Assembly (NCBI GenBank): GCA_029562975.1
Contig: JAKQTR010000038.1
Coordinates: 372,001-436,000, forward strand
Source of the DNA: Acidobacteriota bacterium
GTDB taxonomy: Bacteria; Acidobacteriota; Vicinamibacteria; Vicinamibacterales; JAKQTR01
DNA: 64,000 bases
Direction of reading: 5' to 3'
In this document: piece after piece, positions 9,825-19,447 of the stretch
Numbering within the stretch: the first letter of the stretch is position 1
How the letters are laid out: each line of letters begins with the position of its first letter
Made by a program: the position numbers and the translations under genes
Notes under the pieces: model-generated
What the model was told of the DNA's origin: nothing
The model's input: the letters and a program-made list of their open reading frames with translations, nothing else
Database searches by the model: none

Positions 9825-10585
9825 GGGATCACCCGCGCTTCCTCGCGGAGGGCCTTCACGAGCATCCGGGCCGCGTCGGCCGCGCTGCCGCCGATCATCC
9901 GGGTCTGCTTCCGGCGCTCGGGCGCATGGAGCGCCGCGATGCGCTGCCGGGAGACCAGGCCCGGCGGCGGCACGGCCTTCCGGATCTCCTTCTTCTTCGC
10001 CGCCATGATGCCTTTGAGCGTGGCGTAGCGCAGCTGGTTGATCCCGCTCTGGACGGCCAGCAGGGCGGGCAGCGGCAGCACCACCCACTGGAACCACCCG
10101 CCCTCGAGCTCGCGTTTCACCCGGACGGTCGGCCCCTCCACGCCCACGCCCACCACGATAGTGGTCGAGGGCATGCCGAGGCGCGCCGCCAGCATCACCG
10201 CCGTCTGGGCGCTCCCCCGGTCGTCCGATTGCAAGCCGGCCAACACGAGGTCGAACGCCTCGTCGCGCATCGCCGACGCGAGCGCCTCGGCCACCGCCGC
10301 CGAGTCGGCGACTGCTAGGCCGTCGTCCTCGACGTGGATGGCGCGATCCGCGCCCCTGGCCAGCGCCTCGCGCAGCGCCTGGGACACGCGCGCGGGGCCG
10401 GCCGAGCACACGACGACCTCGCCGCCGTGCTGCTCCTTCAGGCGCAGCCCCTCTTCGAGGGCGTACGCGTCCGGCTCGTTGAGCTCGAAGCCCGCGTCCT
10501 GGTCGCGCACCCACGTGCCCGCGTCATCGACCCGTGGCGCCCAGTCGCGCGCCGGCACCTGCTTGAGACACACGGCGATCTTCAT
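9821..10585 (-). CDS. etfB: Electron transfer flavoprotein beta subunit
   Basis: A 254-residue AMP-binding subunit of ETF. It begins with the family start MKIAVCLKQVPARD and contains NEPDAYALEEGLRLKE, the QSDDRGSAQTAVMLAARLGMP nucleotide-binding stretch (beginning GLQSDDRG) and the C-terminal LPALLAVQSGINQLRYATLKGI. The last of these contains the dehydrogenase recognition loop, where the expected Leu is present. It is first of etfB-etfA-oxidoreductase, 18 bases downstream of fabF on the same strand. No promoter stands out between fabF and etfB, so co-transcription with the fatty-acid synthesis genes is likely. Confidence 0.95.
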   Translation of the reverse strand: MKIAVCLKQVPARDWAPRVDDAGTWVRDQDAGFELNEPDAYALEEGLRLKEQHGGEVVVCSAGPARVSQALREALARGADRAIHVEDDGLAVADSAAVAEALASAMRDEAFDLVLAGLQSDDRGSAQTAVMLAARLGMPSTTIVVGVGVEGPTVRVKRELEGGWFQWVVLPLPALLAVQSGINQLRYATLKGIMAAKKKEIRKAVPPPGLVSRQRIAALHAPERRKQTRMIGGSAADAARMLVKALREEARVIP

Positions 10586-10603
10586 GGCGAAGCGGTCCCG
10601 GCG

Positions 10604-11845
<1,242 letters not shown>

Positions 11846-11864
11846 GCGGCCTCCCTAGGGGTTG

Positions 11865-12107
11865 CTACTTTTTCTTGGCGTGGGCTTCGATGTACTCGAC
11901 GGCTTCCTTGACGCGGGTGATCTTCTCGGCATCCTCGTCAGGGATCTCGATGCCGAACTCCTCCTCGAACGCCATGACCAGTTCGACCGTGTCGAGCGAG
12001 TCGGCGCCGAGGTCGTCGACGAACGAGGCATCGACGGTCACTTCCTCCTCGTCGACGCCGAGCTGCTCCACGATGATGCTCTTGACCTTGTCAGCAACCC
12101 CAGCCAT
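11865..12107 (-). CDS. acpP: Acyl carrier protein
   Basis: An acidic 80-residue carrier of growing acyl chains. Ser37 in [10 protein letters not shown] is the 4'-phosphopantetheine attachment site. The four-helix pattern is standard, with [25 protein letters not shown] and a C-terminal [14 protein letters not shown] lies four bases before the ATG, a strong ribosome-binding site as expected for a very abundant protein. It is between fabG and fabF. It supplies acyl groups both to phospholipid synthesis and to the LpxA domain encoded at 24706-25974. Confidence 0.97.
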   Translation of the reverse strand: MAGVADKVKSIIVEQLGVDEEEVTVDASFVDDLGADSLDTVELVMAFEEEFGIEIPDEDAEKITRVKEAVEYIEAHAKKK

Positions 12108-12115
12108 TCATCCTC

Positions 12116-12859
12116 CTAGGTGTACATCCCGCCGTTGACGGCGAGAACCTGCCCCGTGACGTACGACGCCTCCTCCGACGCCAGGAAACAGACCGCCGCT
12201 GCCACGTCGGCGGGCGTCCCGAACCGGCCGAGAGGCACCTTCGACTGCCACTCCGCCTGGACCGCCTCCGGCAGCGCGCGCGTCATGTCCGTGTCGATGA
12301 GGCCCGGCGCCACCACGTTCACGGTGATGGTCCGCGCGGCGACCTCGCGCGCGAGCGACTTGCTGAACCCGATGAGCCCGGCTTTCGACGCCGCGTAGTT
12401 CGACTGGCCGGCATTGCCCATCTGGCCGACCACGGAACTGATGCTGATGATCCGCCCGGACCGCTGCTTCATCATCGGGCGGAGCACCGCCTGCGAGCAC
12501 ACGAACGCGCCCGTCAGGTTGACTTCCAGCACGCGGTCCCACTCTTCCCGCTTCATGCGCATCAGCAGCTGGTCGCGGGTGATCCCGGCGTTGTTGACCA
12601 GGATGTCGAGGCGCCCGTGCTCGGCCAGCACGCCGGCGAACACGGCTTCGACGTCGGCAGCCTCGGTGACGTTCATGCGGACCAGGTCCGCGATCCGCCC
12701 GGAACCCGGAGCGGGCGAATCGCCGACATCGGGTGAGGAGACCACGGCGTCGGTGGGCACGACCAGCGCCCCCCGCGAGGCCAGGGCCCATGCGATGGCG
12801 CGCCCGATTCCCCGGGCGGCCCCGGTGACGACGGCGACCTTGCCAGTCAACTCGAACAT
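12116..12859 (-). CDS. fabG: 3-oxoacyl-ACP reductase
   Basis: A 247-residue short-chain dehydrogenase that reduces 3-oxoacyl-ACP with NADPH. It has the glycine-rich cofactor motif VTGAARGIGRAIA near residue 12, NNAG at the end of strand 4, the catalytic Ser in IISISSVVGQMGNAGQ and YAASKAG for the Tyr-Lys pair. The C-terminus FLASEEASYVTGQVLAVNGGM is typical of FabG. A short insertion (about residues 38-58, SSPDVGDSPAPGSGR) lies after strand 2, where FabG is normally shorter. Six bases separate it from fabD. Confidence 0.94.
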   Translation of the reverse strand: MFELTGKVAVVTGAARGIGRAIAWALASRGALVVPTDAVVSSPDVGDSPAPGSGRIADLVRMNVTEAADVEAVFAGVLAEHGRLDILVNNAGITRDQLLMRMKREEWDRVLEVNLTGAFVCSQAVLRPMMKQRSGRIISISSVVGQMGNAGQSNYAASKAGLIGFSKSLAREVAARTITVNVVAPGLIDTDMTRALPEAVQAEWQSKVPLGRFGTPADVAAAVCFLASEEASYVTGQVLAVNGGMYT

Positions 12860-12865
12860 GCGGCG

Positions 12866-13792
12866 CTACCCCAGCAGGGCGGCCGCGGCGTCCACCCCGG
12901 CGGGGTCTTCCGCGCTCGCAAACGCCGCGTCCGGCAGGGTTTTCCGGCCGAGACCCGTCAGGACCGTCCCTGGACCCACTTCAACATACTTGCGGACGCC
13001 CTCCGATGCAAGCCGCCGCATCACGTCCTCCCAGCGGACCGGCGACGCCACCTGCCGGATGAGCGCGTCGATCGCGTCGCGCCCGCTCCGCTTCACCTCG
13101 GCATCCACGTTGGCGACCACGGGCACGAGGGGATCCGCCGCCGCCAGCGCTCGAAGATCCGGCGCGAGGCGGGCCTCGGCGGGCTTCATCAGGGCGCAGT
13201 GGAACGGGGCGCTGACCGGCAGCGTGATCGCCCGCCTGGCGCCGAGTCGTTTGGCCGCCTCAGACGCCCTGGCCACGGCGTCCTTGGCGCCGGCGATGAC
13301 GACCTGCCCCGGCGCGTTCAGGTTGGCCGGGCTGACGACCTCGCCCTCCGCAGCTTCCTCGCAGGCCTGCGCTACCTTCGCGGCGTCCAGGCCGAGGATC
13401 GCGGCCATGGCGCCCTGCCCCACCGGCACCGCTTCCTGCATGTAGCGCCCGCGTCTGCGGACGGTGCGCAGTGCGTCGGCAAACGCCAGCGTGCCGGCCG
13501 CGACGTGCGCAGAGTATTCGCCGAGCGAATGCCCCGCCACGAAGTCCGGCTTCAGCCCCCTGGACGCCAGCACGCGGAGACACGCCACGCTGACGGCCAG
13601 GATCGCCGGCTGCGTGTTCTCCGTCAGGACGAGGCGGTCCGCCGGGCCGTCGAAACACAAGCCGCTGAGGCGCTCGCCGAGCGCCTCGTCGGCCTCGGCG
13701 AACGTCTCCCGCGCGGCTGGATACGCCTCGGCCAGCGCCTTGCCCATGCCAACGGCCTGCGACCCCTGTCCGGGGAAGATGAAGGCGATCAC
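12866..13792 (-). CDS. fabD: Malonyl-CoA:ACP transacylase
   Basis: A 308-residue enzyme that loads malonyl groups onto ACP. It starts with the family block AFIFPGQGSQAVGMG; the catalytic Ser lies in AGHSLGEYSAHVAAG and the partner His in VSAPFHCALM. The start chosen is GTG at 13792, six bases after GGGAGG; longer in-frame versions would put an unrelated Pro/Cys/Gly-rich sequence in front of the conserved strand. It heads fabD-fabG-acpP-fabF. fabH and plsX, often next to it, are not in this cluster. Confidence 0.95.
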   Translation of the reverse strand: MIAFIFPGQGSQAVGMGKALAEAYPAARETFAEADEALGERLSGLCFDGPADRLVLTENTQPAILAVSVACLRVLASRGLKPDFVAGHSLGEYSAHVAAGTLAFADALRTVRRRGRYMQEAVPVGQGAMAAILGLDAAKVAQACEEAAEGEVVSPANLNAPGQVVIAGAKDAVARASEAAKRLGARRAITLPVSAPFHCALMKPAEARLAPDLRALAAADPLVPVVANVDAEVKRSGRDAIDALIRQVASPVRWEDVMRRLASEGVRKYVEVGPGTVLTGLGRKTLPDAAFASAEDPAGVDAAAALLG

Positions 13793-13955
13793 GCGCACCC
13801 TCCCACGCAAGCCCCCCGGGCACTCCGGCACGGAGGGAAACGCCGGGCACCGGCAGCGCGGCCGGGAGCCGTCCCGCCTCCTGCGGTGCGGCCCGCCCGG
13901 CTGGCCGCGCCACGAGTGGACGCGCGCGGCTCCGGCGCCCCGGCGGCAGGCGACC

Positions 13956-14138
13956 TCAGACTTCCTTGACGTCCCGCACCTGGCGGCCGCGGTAGTAGCC
14001 GCAGTGCGGGCAGATCCGGTGCGGCACCTTCGCCTCGTGGCAGTGCGGGCAGCGGCCCAGCGACATCGGTTTCAGCGCGTCGTGGGTCCGGCGCTTCGCC
14101 GTGCGGGCCTTCGAGTGTCGTCGCTTCGGATTCGGCAT
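13956..14138 (-). CDS. rpmF: 50S ribosomal protein L32 (zinc form)
   Basis: A 60-residue large-subunit protein. It begins MPNPKRRHSKARTAKRR, as L32 does, and keeps the four-Cys zinc ribbon CPHC...CPHC, so it is the zinc-binding paralogue type. The ATG at 14138 is three bases after the stop of yceD, the conserved yceD-rpmF pair. The 163 bases between rpmF and fabD hold no gene; the plsX and fabH genes found there in many bacteria are absent. Confidence 0.96.
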   Translation of the reverse strand: MPNPKRRHSKARTAKRRTHDALKPMSLGRCPHCHEAKVPHRICPHCGYYRGRQVRDVKEV

Positions 14139-14140
14139 CG

Positions 14141-14671
14141 CTACTGGTCCTTGCGCAGCTGCTCCAGCACCGCCATCCGCGGGTCGACCCACACGTGCTG
14201 GCAGTTGCAGGAGCCCGAGTTCAGGTTCGTGCCGCACTCAGGGCACAATCCCCGGCAGCCGTCGCTGCAGAGCGGCTTCATCGGCACGGCCAGGTAGCAT
14301 TGCTCCTGCATCAGCTGGCCGAGGTCGATGACGTTGTCCGAATAGAACGCCGTCGAAAGGTCGTCGTCCTCGACCTGGCGCTCCTCGGGGTCGCCGGAAT
14401 GGCCTCGGGGCAGGTAGAGCACGTCGAACGGCTCGTCCAGCTCCAAGGCGAAGTCCTCCAGGCATCGGCTGCACGCCAGGGCGACTGTCGTCCTGACGCG
14501 CCCGACGAGGCGGAACTGGGACCGATCCTTGCGCACGACGACCGCGAGTCGAAGCGGGGCCGCGATCCGAAACATGCGGGGATCCGTCGGCAGCACCCCG
14601 GCAGCGAAAGTCCGGTCGATCCGGACCTCCGGGTCGCGCATCTGGCCGACGTCGAGCAGCAGGTCACTCAT
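14141..14671 (-). CDS. YceD/DUF177 family protein
   Basis: A 176-residue protein of the YceD (DUF177) family, which is almost always upstream of rpmF and is implicated in 23S rRNA maturation in plants and E. coli. It shows CSRCLEDFALELDE in the middle and the C-terminal zinc-ribbon-like block CSDGCRGLCPECGTNLN, both diagnostic. The ATG at 14671 was chosen because the family begins with a short DLLLDVGQ-like strand; the longer version reads into the promoter. An extended -10 promoter lies 35 bases upstream. Confidence 0.88.
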   Translation of the reverse strand: MSDLLLDVGQMRDPEVRIDRTFAAGVLPTDPRMFRIAAPLRLAVVVRKDRSQFRLVGRVRTTVALACSRCLEDFALELDEPFDVLYLPRGHSGDPEERQVEDDDLSTAFYSDNVIDLGQLMQEQCYLAVPMKPLCSDGCRGLCPECGTNLNSGSCNCQHVWVDPRMAVLEQLRKDQ

Positions 14672-14706
14672 TCTGACGGGTCCCGAGGCCCAGGCACAGA
14701 CCTTCG

Positions 14707-14712
14707 AGTATA
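14707..14712 (-). promoter_or_regulatory. Extended -10 promoter element before yceD-rpmF
   Basis: The minus strand reads TGATATACT, i.e. a TGn extension plus a -10 hexamer TATACT (five of six consensus bases), 35 bases before the yceD ATG. It lies in the 96-bp gap after dgt, so yceD-rpmF-fab can be transcribed independently of deoB-dgt. Confidence 0.5.
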
Positions 14713-14767
14713 TCACGCGGCCCTCGCCCGGCCGCTCTCGCAGCGCCGGCGCGGCGGTCGAGGCGCC

Positions 14768-15823
14768 TCACGACCAGCGCCCGGCCAGATCGACCCAGGG
14801 CTTCGGGATGAACAGGTGCTCGTAGAGAGCGACCGCGTAACGGTCGGTCATGCCGGCTAGGAAGTCCCTGGCGGCGGCGTCGATGCCCTCGGTCCTGAGC
14901 GTGCGTTCGTCCAGGAAAACCGCAGGACGCTCGCGGACCTTCTCCCATAGCCCGCCCAGGATGCCGGCCGCCTTCCTGAACTCCGCGGTGGACACCTCGT
15001 TCTCGTAGACGGCCGCGTACAGGAATGCCCGCAGGTCGAGCAGGGCTTCCAGGACAGGGCCGCTCATGGCGATGGCCTCCAGCCCCGCCTGCCGAGTTTC
15101 GACCACCACGTCCTTGACCAGGGTCCCGATGCGCGCGGAATGGGTCGCCCCGAGGACGCCGATGGGCGCGGGCGGCAGGTCGGCGGCCCCGATGATCCTC
15201 GCCCGGATCGCATCGTCGATGTCGTGGTTGACGTAGGCGATGAGGTCGGCGGCGCGGGCGATCTGCCCTTCGAGGGTGGCCGCCTTGACGAGCACGTCGG
15301 GGCCCACCGGCGCGCCCCGCTTCCCCTTCGAGTGCCGGGAGATGCCGTCGCGCGTCTCCCACGTCAGGTTCAGGCCCGCGCCGTCACGCTCGAGGACGTC
15401 GACGATGCGCAGGCTCTGGACGTCGTGTTCGAATCCGCCCGGCACGAGTTCGGCGAGCACCCGCTCGCCCTGGTGGCCGAACGGCGTGTGGCCGAGGTCG
15501 TGGCCGAGGGCGATGGCCTCGGTCAGCTCCTCGTTCAGGCTGAGCGCCTTGGCGATCGTGCGCGCTATCTGGGACACCTCGAGCGAGTGCGTCAGGCGCG
15601 TCCGGTAGTGATCGCCCTCGGGCGCGAAGAAGACCTGCGTCTTGTGCTTGAGCCGGCGGAACGCCTTCGAATGGATGATTCGGTCGCGGTCGCGCTGGAA
15701 GGCCGGGCGCACGTCGTCTTCCGGCTCCGGATTGAGCCGGCCGCGCGTGTTCGCGCTCTTGGCCGCCTGCGGCGCCAGGGTCTCCGCCTCCCGCCGCTCC
15801 AGCGCTTCCCGGATCAGGCTCAT
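14768..15823 (-). CDS. dgt: dGTPase-like deoxynucleoside triphosphate triphosphohydrolase
   Basis: A 351-residue HD-domain enzyme that releases tripolyphosphate from dNTPs. The metal ligands are the His of RTRLTHSLEVSQIART and the HD pair of ALGHDLGHTPFGHQGE, followed by the late Asp in LIAYVNHDIDDAI. The N-terminal motif RDRDRIIHSKAFRRLKHKTQVF is characteristic of the short, deoxyguanosinetriphosphatase-like bacterial class, and the length fits. It is 16 bases downstream of deoB, so both deal with deoxynucleotide turnover. Substrate preference cannot be read from the sequence. Confidence 0.9.
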   Translation of the reverse strand: MSLIREALERREAETLAPQAAKSANTRGRLNPEPEDDVRPAFQRDRDRIIHSKAFRRLKHKTQVFFAPEGDHYRTRLTHSLEVSQIARTIAKALSLNEELTEAIALGHDLGHTPFGHQGERVLAELVPGGFEHDVQSLRIVDVLERDGAGLNLTWETRDGISRHSKGKRGAPVGPDVLVKAATLEGQIARAADLIAYVNHDIDDAIRARIIGAADLPPAPIGVLGATHSARIGTLVKDVVVETRQAGLEAIAMSGPVLEALLDLRAFLYAAVYENEVSTAEFRKAAGILGGLWEKVRERPAVFLDERTLRTEGIDAAARDFLAGMTDRYAVALYEHLFIPKPWVDLAGRWS

Positions 15824-15839
15824 CGACGCACCGGAGTCC

Positions 15840-17030
15840 TTAGGCCGCCGCCGGCCGGATGTCGCCGAGCATGCTCGTGCCGCAGCCGAGCGGCCCGACG
15901 CCGAAGACCCCGGCCAGCGTCTGGCCGAGGTCGGCGAACGTCGACCGCGTGCCGAGATCGACGCCGCCCGCCACCTGGTCGCCGTAGAACAGAATCGGCA
16001 CGTACTCGCGGGAGTGGTCAGTGCTCGGCGTCGTGGGATCGTTACCGTGGTCCGCGGTCAGAGCCAGCAGGTCATCCCGACGGAGCAGCGGCAGCATCTG
16101 GGCCAGGCGGCGATCGAAGCGCTCGAGATTCGCCGCGTATCCTTCGACGTCGTTGCGGTGCCCGAACTGCGCGTCGAAGTCGACGAGGTTGGCGAAGACC
16201 AGCCCCGGCGGCGCATCGGCGACGGCGCGGACGACCTCGTCCATCACGTCCGAGTCGGACCGGGTCCGGCTCGACGTGGCGATGCCCTGGCCGGCGAAGA
16301 GATCGGCGATCTTGCCGATGGCGTGGACGGGAATGCCCCGCGCCGTCAGGCGGTCGAGAAGGGTCTCGGCTGGAGGCGGCACCGCGAAGTCGTGACGGTT
16401 GGCGGTGCGCTCGAAGCGGCCCGGCACCCCGACGAACGGCCGCGCGATGACGCGGCCCAGCCCCATGCCCTCGACGTAGATCCCGTATGCGATCTCGCAG
16501 AGTCGGTAGAGTTCCGGCACGGGAATGACGTCTTCGTGCGCGGCGATCTGAAACACGCTGTCGGCCGACGTGTAGACGATCGGCCTGCCGGTGCGCAGGT
16601 GCTCGGCGCCAAGGTCCTCGATGATCTGGGTGCCGGACGCCACGACGTTGCCGAGAATGGAGCGCCCGATCCGGCGCTCGAACTCCCGGATGGACGCTTC
16701 GGGAAAGCCGTCCGGGAACGTCGGGAACGCGCGGTCCAGCTGCAGCCCCATCAGCTCCCAGTGGCCGGTCACCGAGTCCTTGCCGGGCGACTGCTCGGCC
16801 ATGCGGCCGAAGGCGCCGCGCGGCGACGGCTCGGCCGGCACGCCGGCCAGGGCCACGACGCGCCCGAGCCCGAGGGCGTTGAGAGCCGGGATGCGGAGCG
16901 GCACTCGTGTCGCCACGTTGCCGAGCGTGTTGCTCCCCTCGTCCCCGTAAGCGCCGGCGTCGGGAAGCTCGCCGACCCCCAGGCTGTCGAGCACGACGAC
17001 GAAGGCGCGCCGGAACGGGGACTGTGCCAT
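15840..17030 (-). CDS. deoB: Phosphopentomutase
   Basis: A 396-residue alkaline-phosphatase-superfamily enzyme that interconverts (deoxy)ribose 1- and 5-phosphates in nucleoside salvage. Metal-binding blocks are the N-terminal VVLDSLGVGELPDAGAYGD, GSNTLGN with the phosphorylated Thr, and the C-terminal TADHGNDPTTPSTDHSREYVP. The cap domain TYTSADSVFQIAAHE-type segment is also present. The length is normal. Its upstream neighbour is hfq, 47 bases away. Confidence 0.94.
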   Translation of the reverse strand: MAQSPFRRAFVVVLDSLGVGELPDAGAYGDEGSNTLGNVATRVPLRIPALNALGLGRVVALAGVPAEPSPRGAFGRMAEQSPGKDSVTGHWELMGLQLDRAFPTFPDGFPEASIREFERRIGRSILGNVVASGTQIIEDLGAEHLRTGRPIVYTSADSVFQIAAHEDVIPVPELYRLCEIAYGIYVEGMGLGRVIARPFVGVPGRFERTANRHDFAVPPPAETLLDRLTARGIPVHAIGKIADLFAGQGIATSSRTRSDSDVMDEVVRAVADAPPGLVFANLVDFDAQFGHRNDVEGYAANLERFDRRLAQMLPLLRRDDLLALTADHGNDPTTPSTDHSREYVPILFYGDQVAGGVDLGTRSTFADLGQTLAGVFGVGPLGCGTSMLGDIRPAAA

Positions 17031-17077
17031 GTGCGATCCGGACGATTCGACGCTCGCCCCGGCGGGCGGGCCCGCTG

Positions 17078-17320
17078 CTACCGCTGGGCCGCCGGCCGCG
17101 CCACGCGGATCGAGGCGATCGCGTGCTTGAAGATGAGGTGATCGGCGCCGTCCTGATCGAGGAGCACCGCGAACCGATCGAAGCTCCTGACCCGCGCCTC
17201 GACCTCGGTGCCGTCCATCATGCGGATGGCGACGGGCTGGTGCTCGCGACGGGCGACGTTGAGAAACGCATCCTGAACGTTCGGCTCGCTCGGCGTTCTC
17301 GCGTCGGGACTATGGGACAT
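17078..17320 (-). CDS. hfq: RNA chaperone Hfq
   Basis: An 80-residue Sm-like protein forming a hexameric ring that pairs small RNAs with mRNAs. The Sm1 motif is seen in NVQDAFLNVARREHQPVAI and VRSFDRFAVLL, and the Sm2 motif as FKHAIASI in place of the usual YKHAIS. After about residue 75 only a short AAQR tail follows. The start is ATG 17320, which overlaps the 3' end of miaA by 11 bases. miaA-hfq is the classic order in Proteobacteria. The Sm motifs make the identity secure despite the divergent N-terminus. Confidence 0.9.
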   Translation of the reverse strand: MSHSPDARTPSEPNVQDAFLNVARREHQPVAIRMMDGTEVEARVRSFDRFAVLLDQDGADHLIFKHAIASIRVARPAAQR

Positions 17321-18302
17321 TCGTGGGATGCTCCCCTGGCGGGCCCGGGGCCTGCCGCGCGACCATCTGGGCGGCCACGAGCGGCTCGACCTCGCCAAGC
17401 GCCTCCGCCCGATCGCCCGCTCGATGAATCCACACTAGATTAGGCTCTTTGCGGAACCAGATCAACTGCCTCCGCGCGTAGCGGCAGTTCTCGCGAACGA
17501 TCACCTCGCGCGCCGACGCGGCGTCGCGGACGCCCCGGACGAGTTCGAGCACCGTGCGGTACACGTAGCCCGTGAACGGCCGGGCCGACGGCGGCACGCC
17601 CCGCGCCAGGATGGCCCGCACCTCGCCTTCGATGCCGCGCGCGAACTGGCGGTCGACCCGCTCGGCGACGCGCCGGGCGATCTCCTCCCACGGGGGCCGC
17701 AGCGCGATGGCGACGACCGTCCACCCCGCCAGCGGCGCCCGGGTGTCGGCGAAGTGCTCGGTCAGCGTCCGGCCGCTCTGGAAGTACACCTCGAGCGCCC
17801 GCACCACCCGCATCTCGTCTCGCGGCCGGATGCGCGCCGCCGAGGGCGGATCGATGCGCGCAAGCAGCCGGTGCAGCCGCTCGGGACCGCGGCGCGCCGC
17901 CAGCGCCTCCAGCCGTCCGCGCAGGCGGTCATCGCGGCCCGGGCCGGGAAAAAGCCCCCTGACGAGCGCGCGGTAGTAGAAACCGGTCCCGCCGACGATC
18001 ACCGGCAGCCGCCCGCGCGCGTGGACGGCCTGGATCGCCGCCATCGCGTCACGCGCGTAGTCGGCGGCGGTGTAGTCGCGGTCCGGCTCCACAATGTCCA
18101 CGCAGTGGTGCGGAATGCCCCGCTGCTCGCAGAGCGGGACCTTGTCGGTGCCGATGTCGAACCCGCGATAGACGGCCGTCGAATCGCACCCGACGATCTC
18201 GCCGCCGAGCCGCTCGGCCAGCGCCACCCCGAGCGCGCTCTTGCCGCTCGCCGTCGGGCCCAGCACGGCGGCGACGACCCGTGGCTGCGCGCGCGCCGTC
18301 AT
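17310..18302 (-). CDS. miaA: tRNA dimethylallyltransferase
   Basis: A 330-residue enzyme that prenylates A37 of tRNAs reading UNN codons. The P-loop is VLGPTASGKSALGVALAE (residues 13-30 region), followed by CDSTAVYRGFDIGTDK, the substrate block HHCVDIVEPD, GGTGFYYRALVRGL and a C-terminal TGYVYRTVLE with ENCRYARRQLIWFRKEP. All are family signatures. Asp of CDS replaces the more common DSMQ arrangement only slightly (DSTAVYRG). The ATG at 18302 overlaps the stop of the upstream 29-residue peptide by four bases (ATGA). Confidence 0.94.
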   Translation of the reverse strand: MTARAQPRVVAAVLGPTASGKSALGVALAERLGGEIVGCDSTAVYRGFDIGTDKVPLCEQRGIPHHCVDIVEPDRDYTAADYARDAMAAIQAVHARGRLPVIVGGTGFYYRALVRGLFPGPGRDDRLRGRLEALAARRGPERLHRLLARIDPPSAARIRPRDEMRVVRALEVYFQSGRTLTEHFADTRAPLAGWTVVAIALRPPWEEIARRVAERVDRQFARGIEGEVRAILARGVPPSARPFTGYVYRTVLELVRGVRDAASAREVIVRENCRYARRQLIWFRKEPNLVWIHRAGDRAEALGEVEPLVAAQMVARQAPGPPGEHPTNVP

Positions 18303-18388
18303 GGCGCGCCCGCCAGCTTCACGAGCGTCCAGGCGACGAGGGCGCCGAGGAGGATCAGCCAGCCGAGCCGCTGCGCGCGATTGGGCAT
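18299..18388 (-). CDS. 29-residue single-pass membrane peptide between tonB and miaA
   Basis: A short frame encodes MPNRAQRLGWLILLGAL followed by VAWTLVKLAGAP: a basic head, one hydrophobic helix of about 17 residues and a short tail. The context supports translation: its ATG is five bases after the tonB-like gene's stop, and its TGA overlaps the miaA start in an ATGA. It therefore exactly fills the gap in a coupled operon. I know of no family; it could be a regulatory membrane peptide or serve only to couple translation of miaA to tonB. No homology evidence is available here. Confidence 0.55.
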   Translation of the reverse strand: MPNRAQRLGWLILLGALVAWTLVKLAGAP

Positions 18389-18393
18389 GGTCG

Positions 18394-19386
18394 TCAGCGC
18401 GGAGGGATTTCGTTGTAGTAGAACGTCACCGTGAAGAAGGCCCGGTCCGCCGGGTACTCCGGCGGGAGGGGCTGCGTGGGGTTCGACGCCGCGATGGCGT
18501 TGAACGACGAGTTGTTGAACGCCTCGACCCCGCTCGGCTCGACGACGCCGAGTTGCGTGATCGTGCCGTCCTTGTGCACGTTGAACGACACGGCGACGTG
18601 CCCGCTCAGCGACATCGCCGCGTACGGGATGAACCAGTTGCGCTTGATCTGCGCGATGAACCGCCGCACCCACGGCCCGAACTCGACGCCCTTCGTGTCA
18701 AACTGGATGGCCGAGCCGAACTGGCCGCCCCCCTGCGGGTTGTCGAACATCTGCTGCGGCACGTACCGCGTCACGTTGCGCAGCGCGTCGCCAAGGACTC
18801 CCCCGCCGCTTCCCGACCCGTCGCTGCCGGACTTGACGGGCGGCCGCGGCCCGCGCAGGCCGCGAAGAACGGGATCGTCGGCCGACGGTTCCCGCTCCGC
18901 CGTCGGGCCGGGCGCCGGCGTCCCGGCCTCGGTCCCGGAGCCGGCCCGCTCGGCGGGTTCTTCTCTCGGGGCAGGGCGCGCATCGCTCCCCGGCTGGTCG
19001 ACGCGGTCGATCGTGTTGCCCCGCGAGTACGGCAGCGTGTTCCGCGGATCGGGGAGCGGCGCGCTCGGCGTCATGATCACACGGTCCCGATCCGACGGCT
19101 CGGGGTTCTCCGGCGGGCGCTTCGCCTCGAACTCCTCGCGGGGCTGCACGAAGACGAACCGGCGCTGGTTGGCCTCCCGCTCGCGCATGACGGCGATGCG
19201 GCGCTCCGCTTCGCTCGTGTCCGGCATCAACACCTTGAACACGCCAGGCATCAGGTCGGGCAGGAAAACGATCGCTAGGACGCCAACGGCATGAACCAGC
19301 AGCGACAGCAGGAGGCCTTCGTGCCACGAGATGGCCCGTTCGATGCCCTGCTGCTCCAGCTCACGGTCGTCGAAATTGAAGTACAT
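18394..19386 (-). CDS. TonB-family energy transducer-like protein
   Basis: A 330-residue inner-membrane protein with a short cytoplasmic head, one transmembrane helix at about residues 25-46 (LLLSLLVHAVGVLAIVFLP), a long Pro/Arg/Glu-rich periplasmic region (about 80-190) and a C-terminal TonB-like domain (about 235-330) with WVRRFIAQIKRNWFIP, GHVAVSFNVHKDGTIT and a closing FTVTFYYN strand. The layout is that of TonB, TolA or gliding-type transducers; the partner ExbB and ExbD genes are not in this window. The start is ATG 19386; the preceding TTG is also in frame. A TATAAT lies 14 bases upstream. It is first gene of the tonB-peptide-miaA-hfq unit. Confidence 0.75.
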   Translation of the reverse strand: MYFNFDDRELEQQGIERAISWHEGLLLSLLVHAVGVLAIVFLPDLMPGVFKVLMPDTSEAERRIAVMREREANQRRFVFVQPREEFEAKRPPENPEPSDRDRVIMTPSAPLPDPRNTLPYSRGNTIDRVDQPGSDARPAPREEPAERAGSGTEAGTPAPGPTAEREPSADDPVLRGLRGPRPPVKSGSDGSGSGGGVLGDALRNVTRYVPQQMFDNPQGGGQFGSAIQFDTKGVEFGPWVRRFIAQIKRNWFIPYAAMSLSGHVAVSFNVHKDGTITQLGVVEPSGVEAFNNSSFNAIAASNPTQPLPPEYPADRAFFTVTFYYNEIPPR

Positions 19387-19400
19387 CAAGAACTTAATCG

Positions 19401-19406
19401 ATTATA
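19401..19406 (-). promoter_or_regulatory. -10 element (TATAAT) before the tonB-miaA-hfq unit
   Basis: A perfect TATAAT followed by C on the minus strand, 14 bases before the ATG at 19386, in the 61-bp gap after menG. The predicted leader is only about seven bases, and no Shine-Dalgarno sequence is visible. Confidence 0.55.
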
Positions 19407-19447
19407 GCATCGGGCCCATTCGCGGCCGGCTGGCCGGGCCGGCTCCG

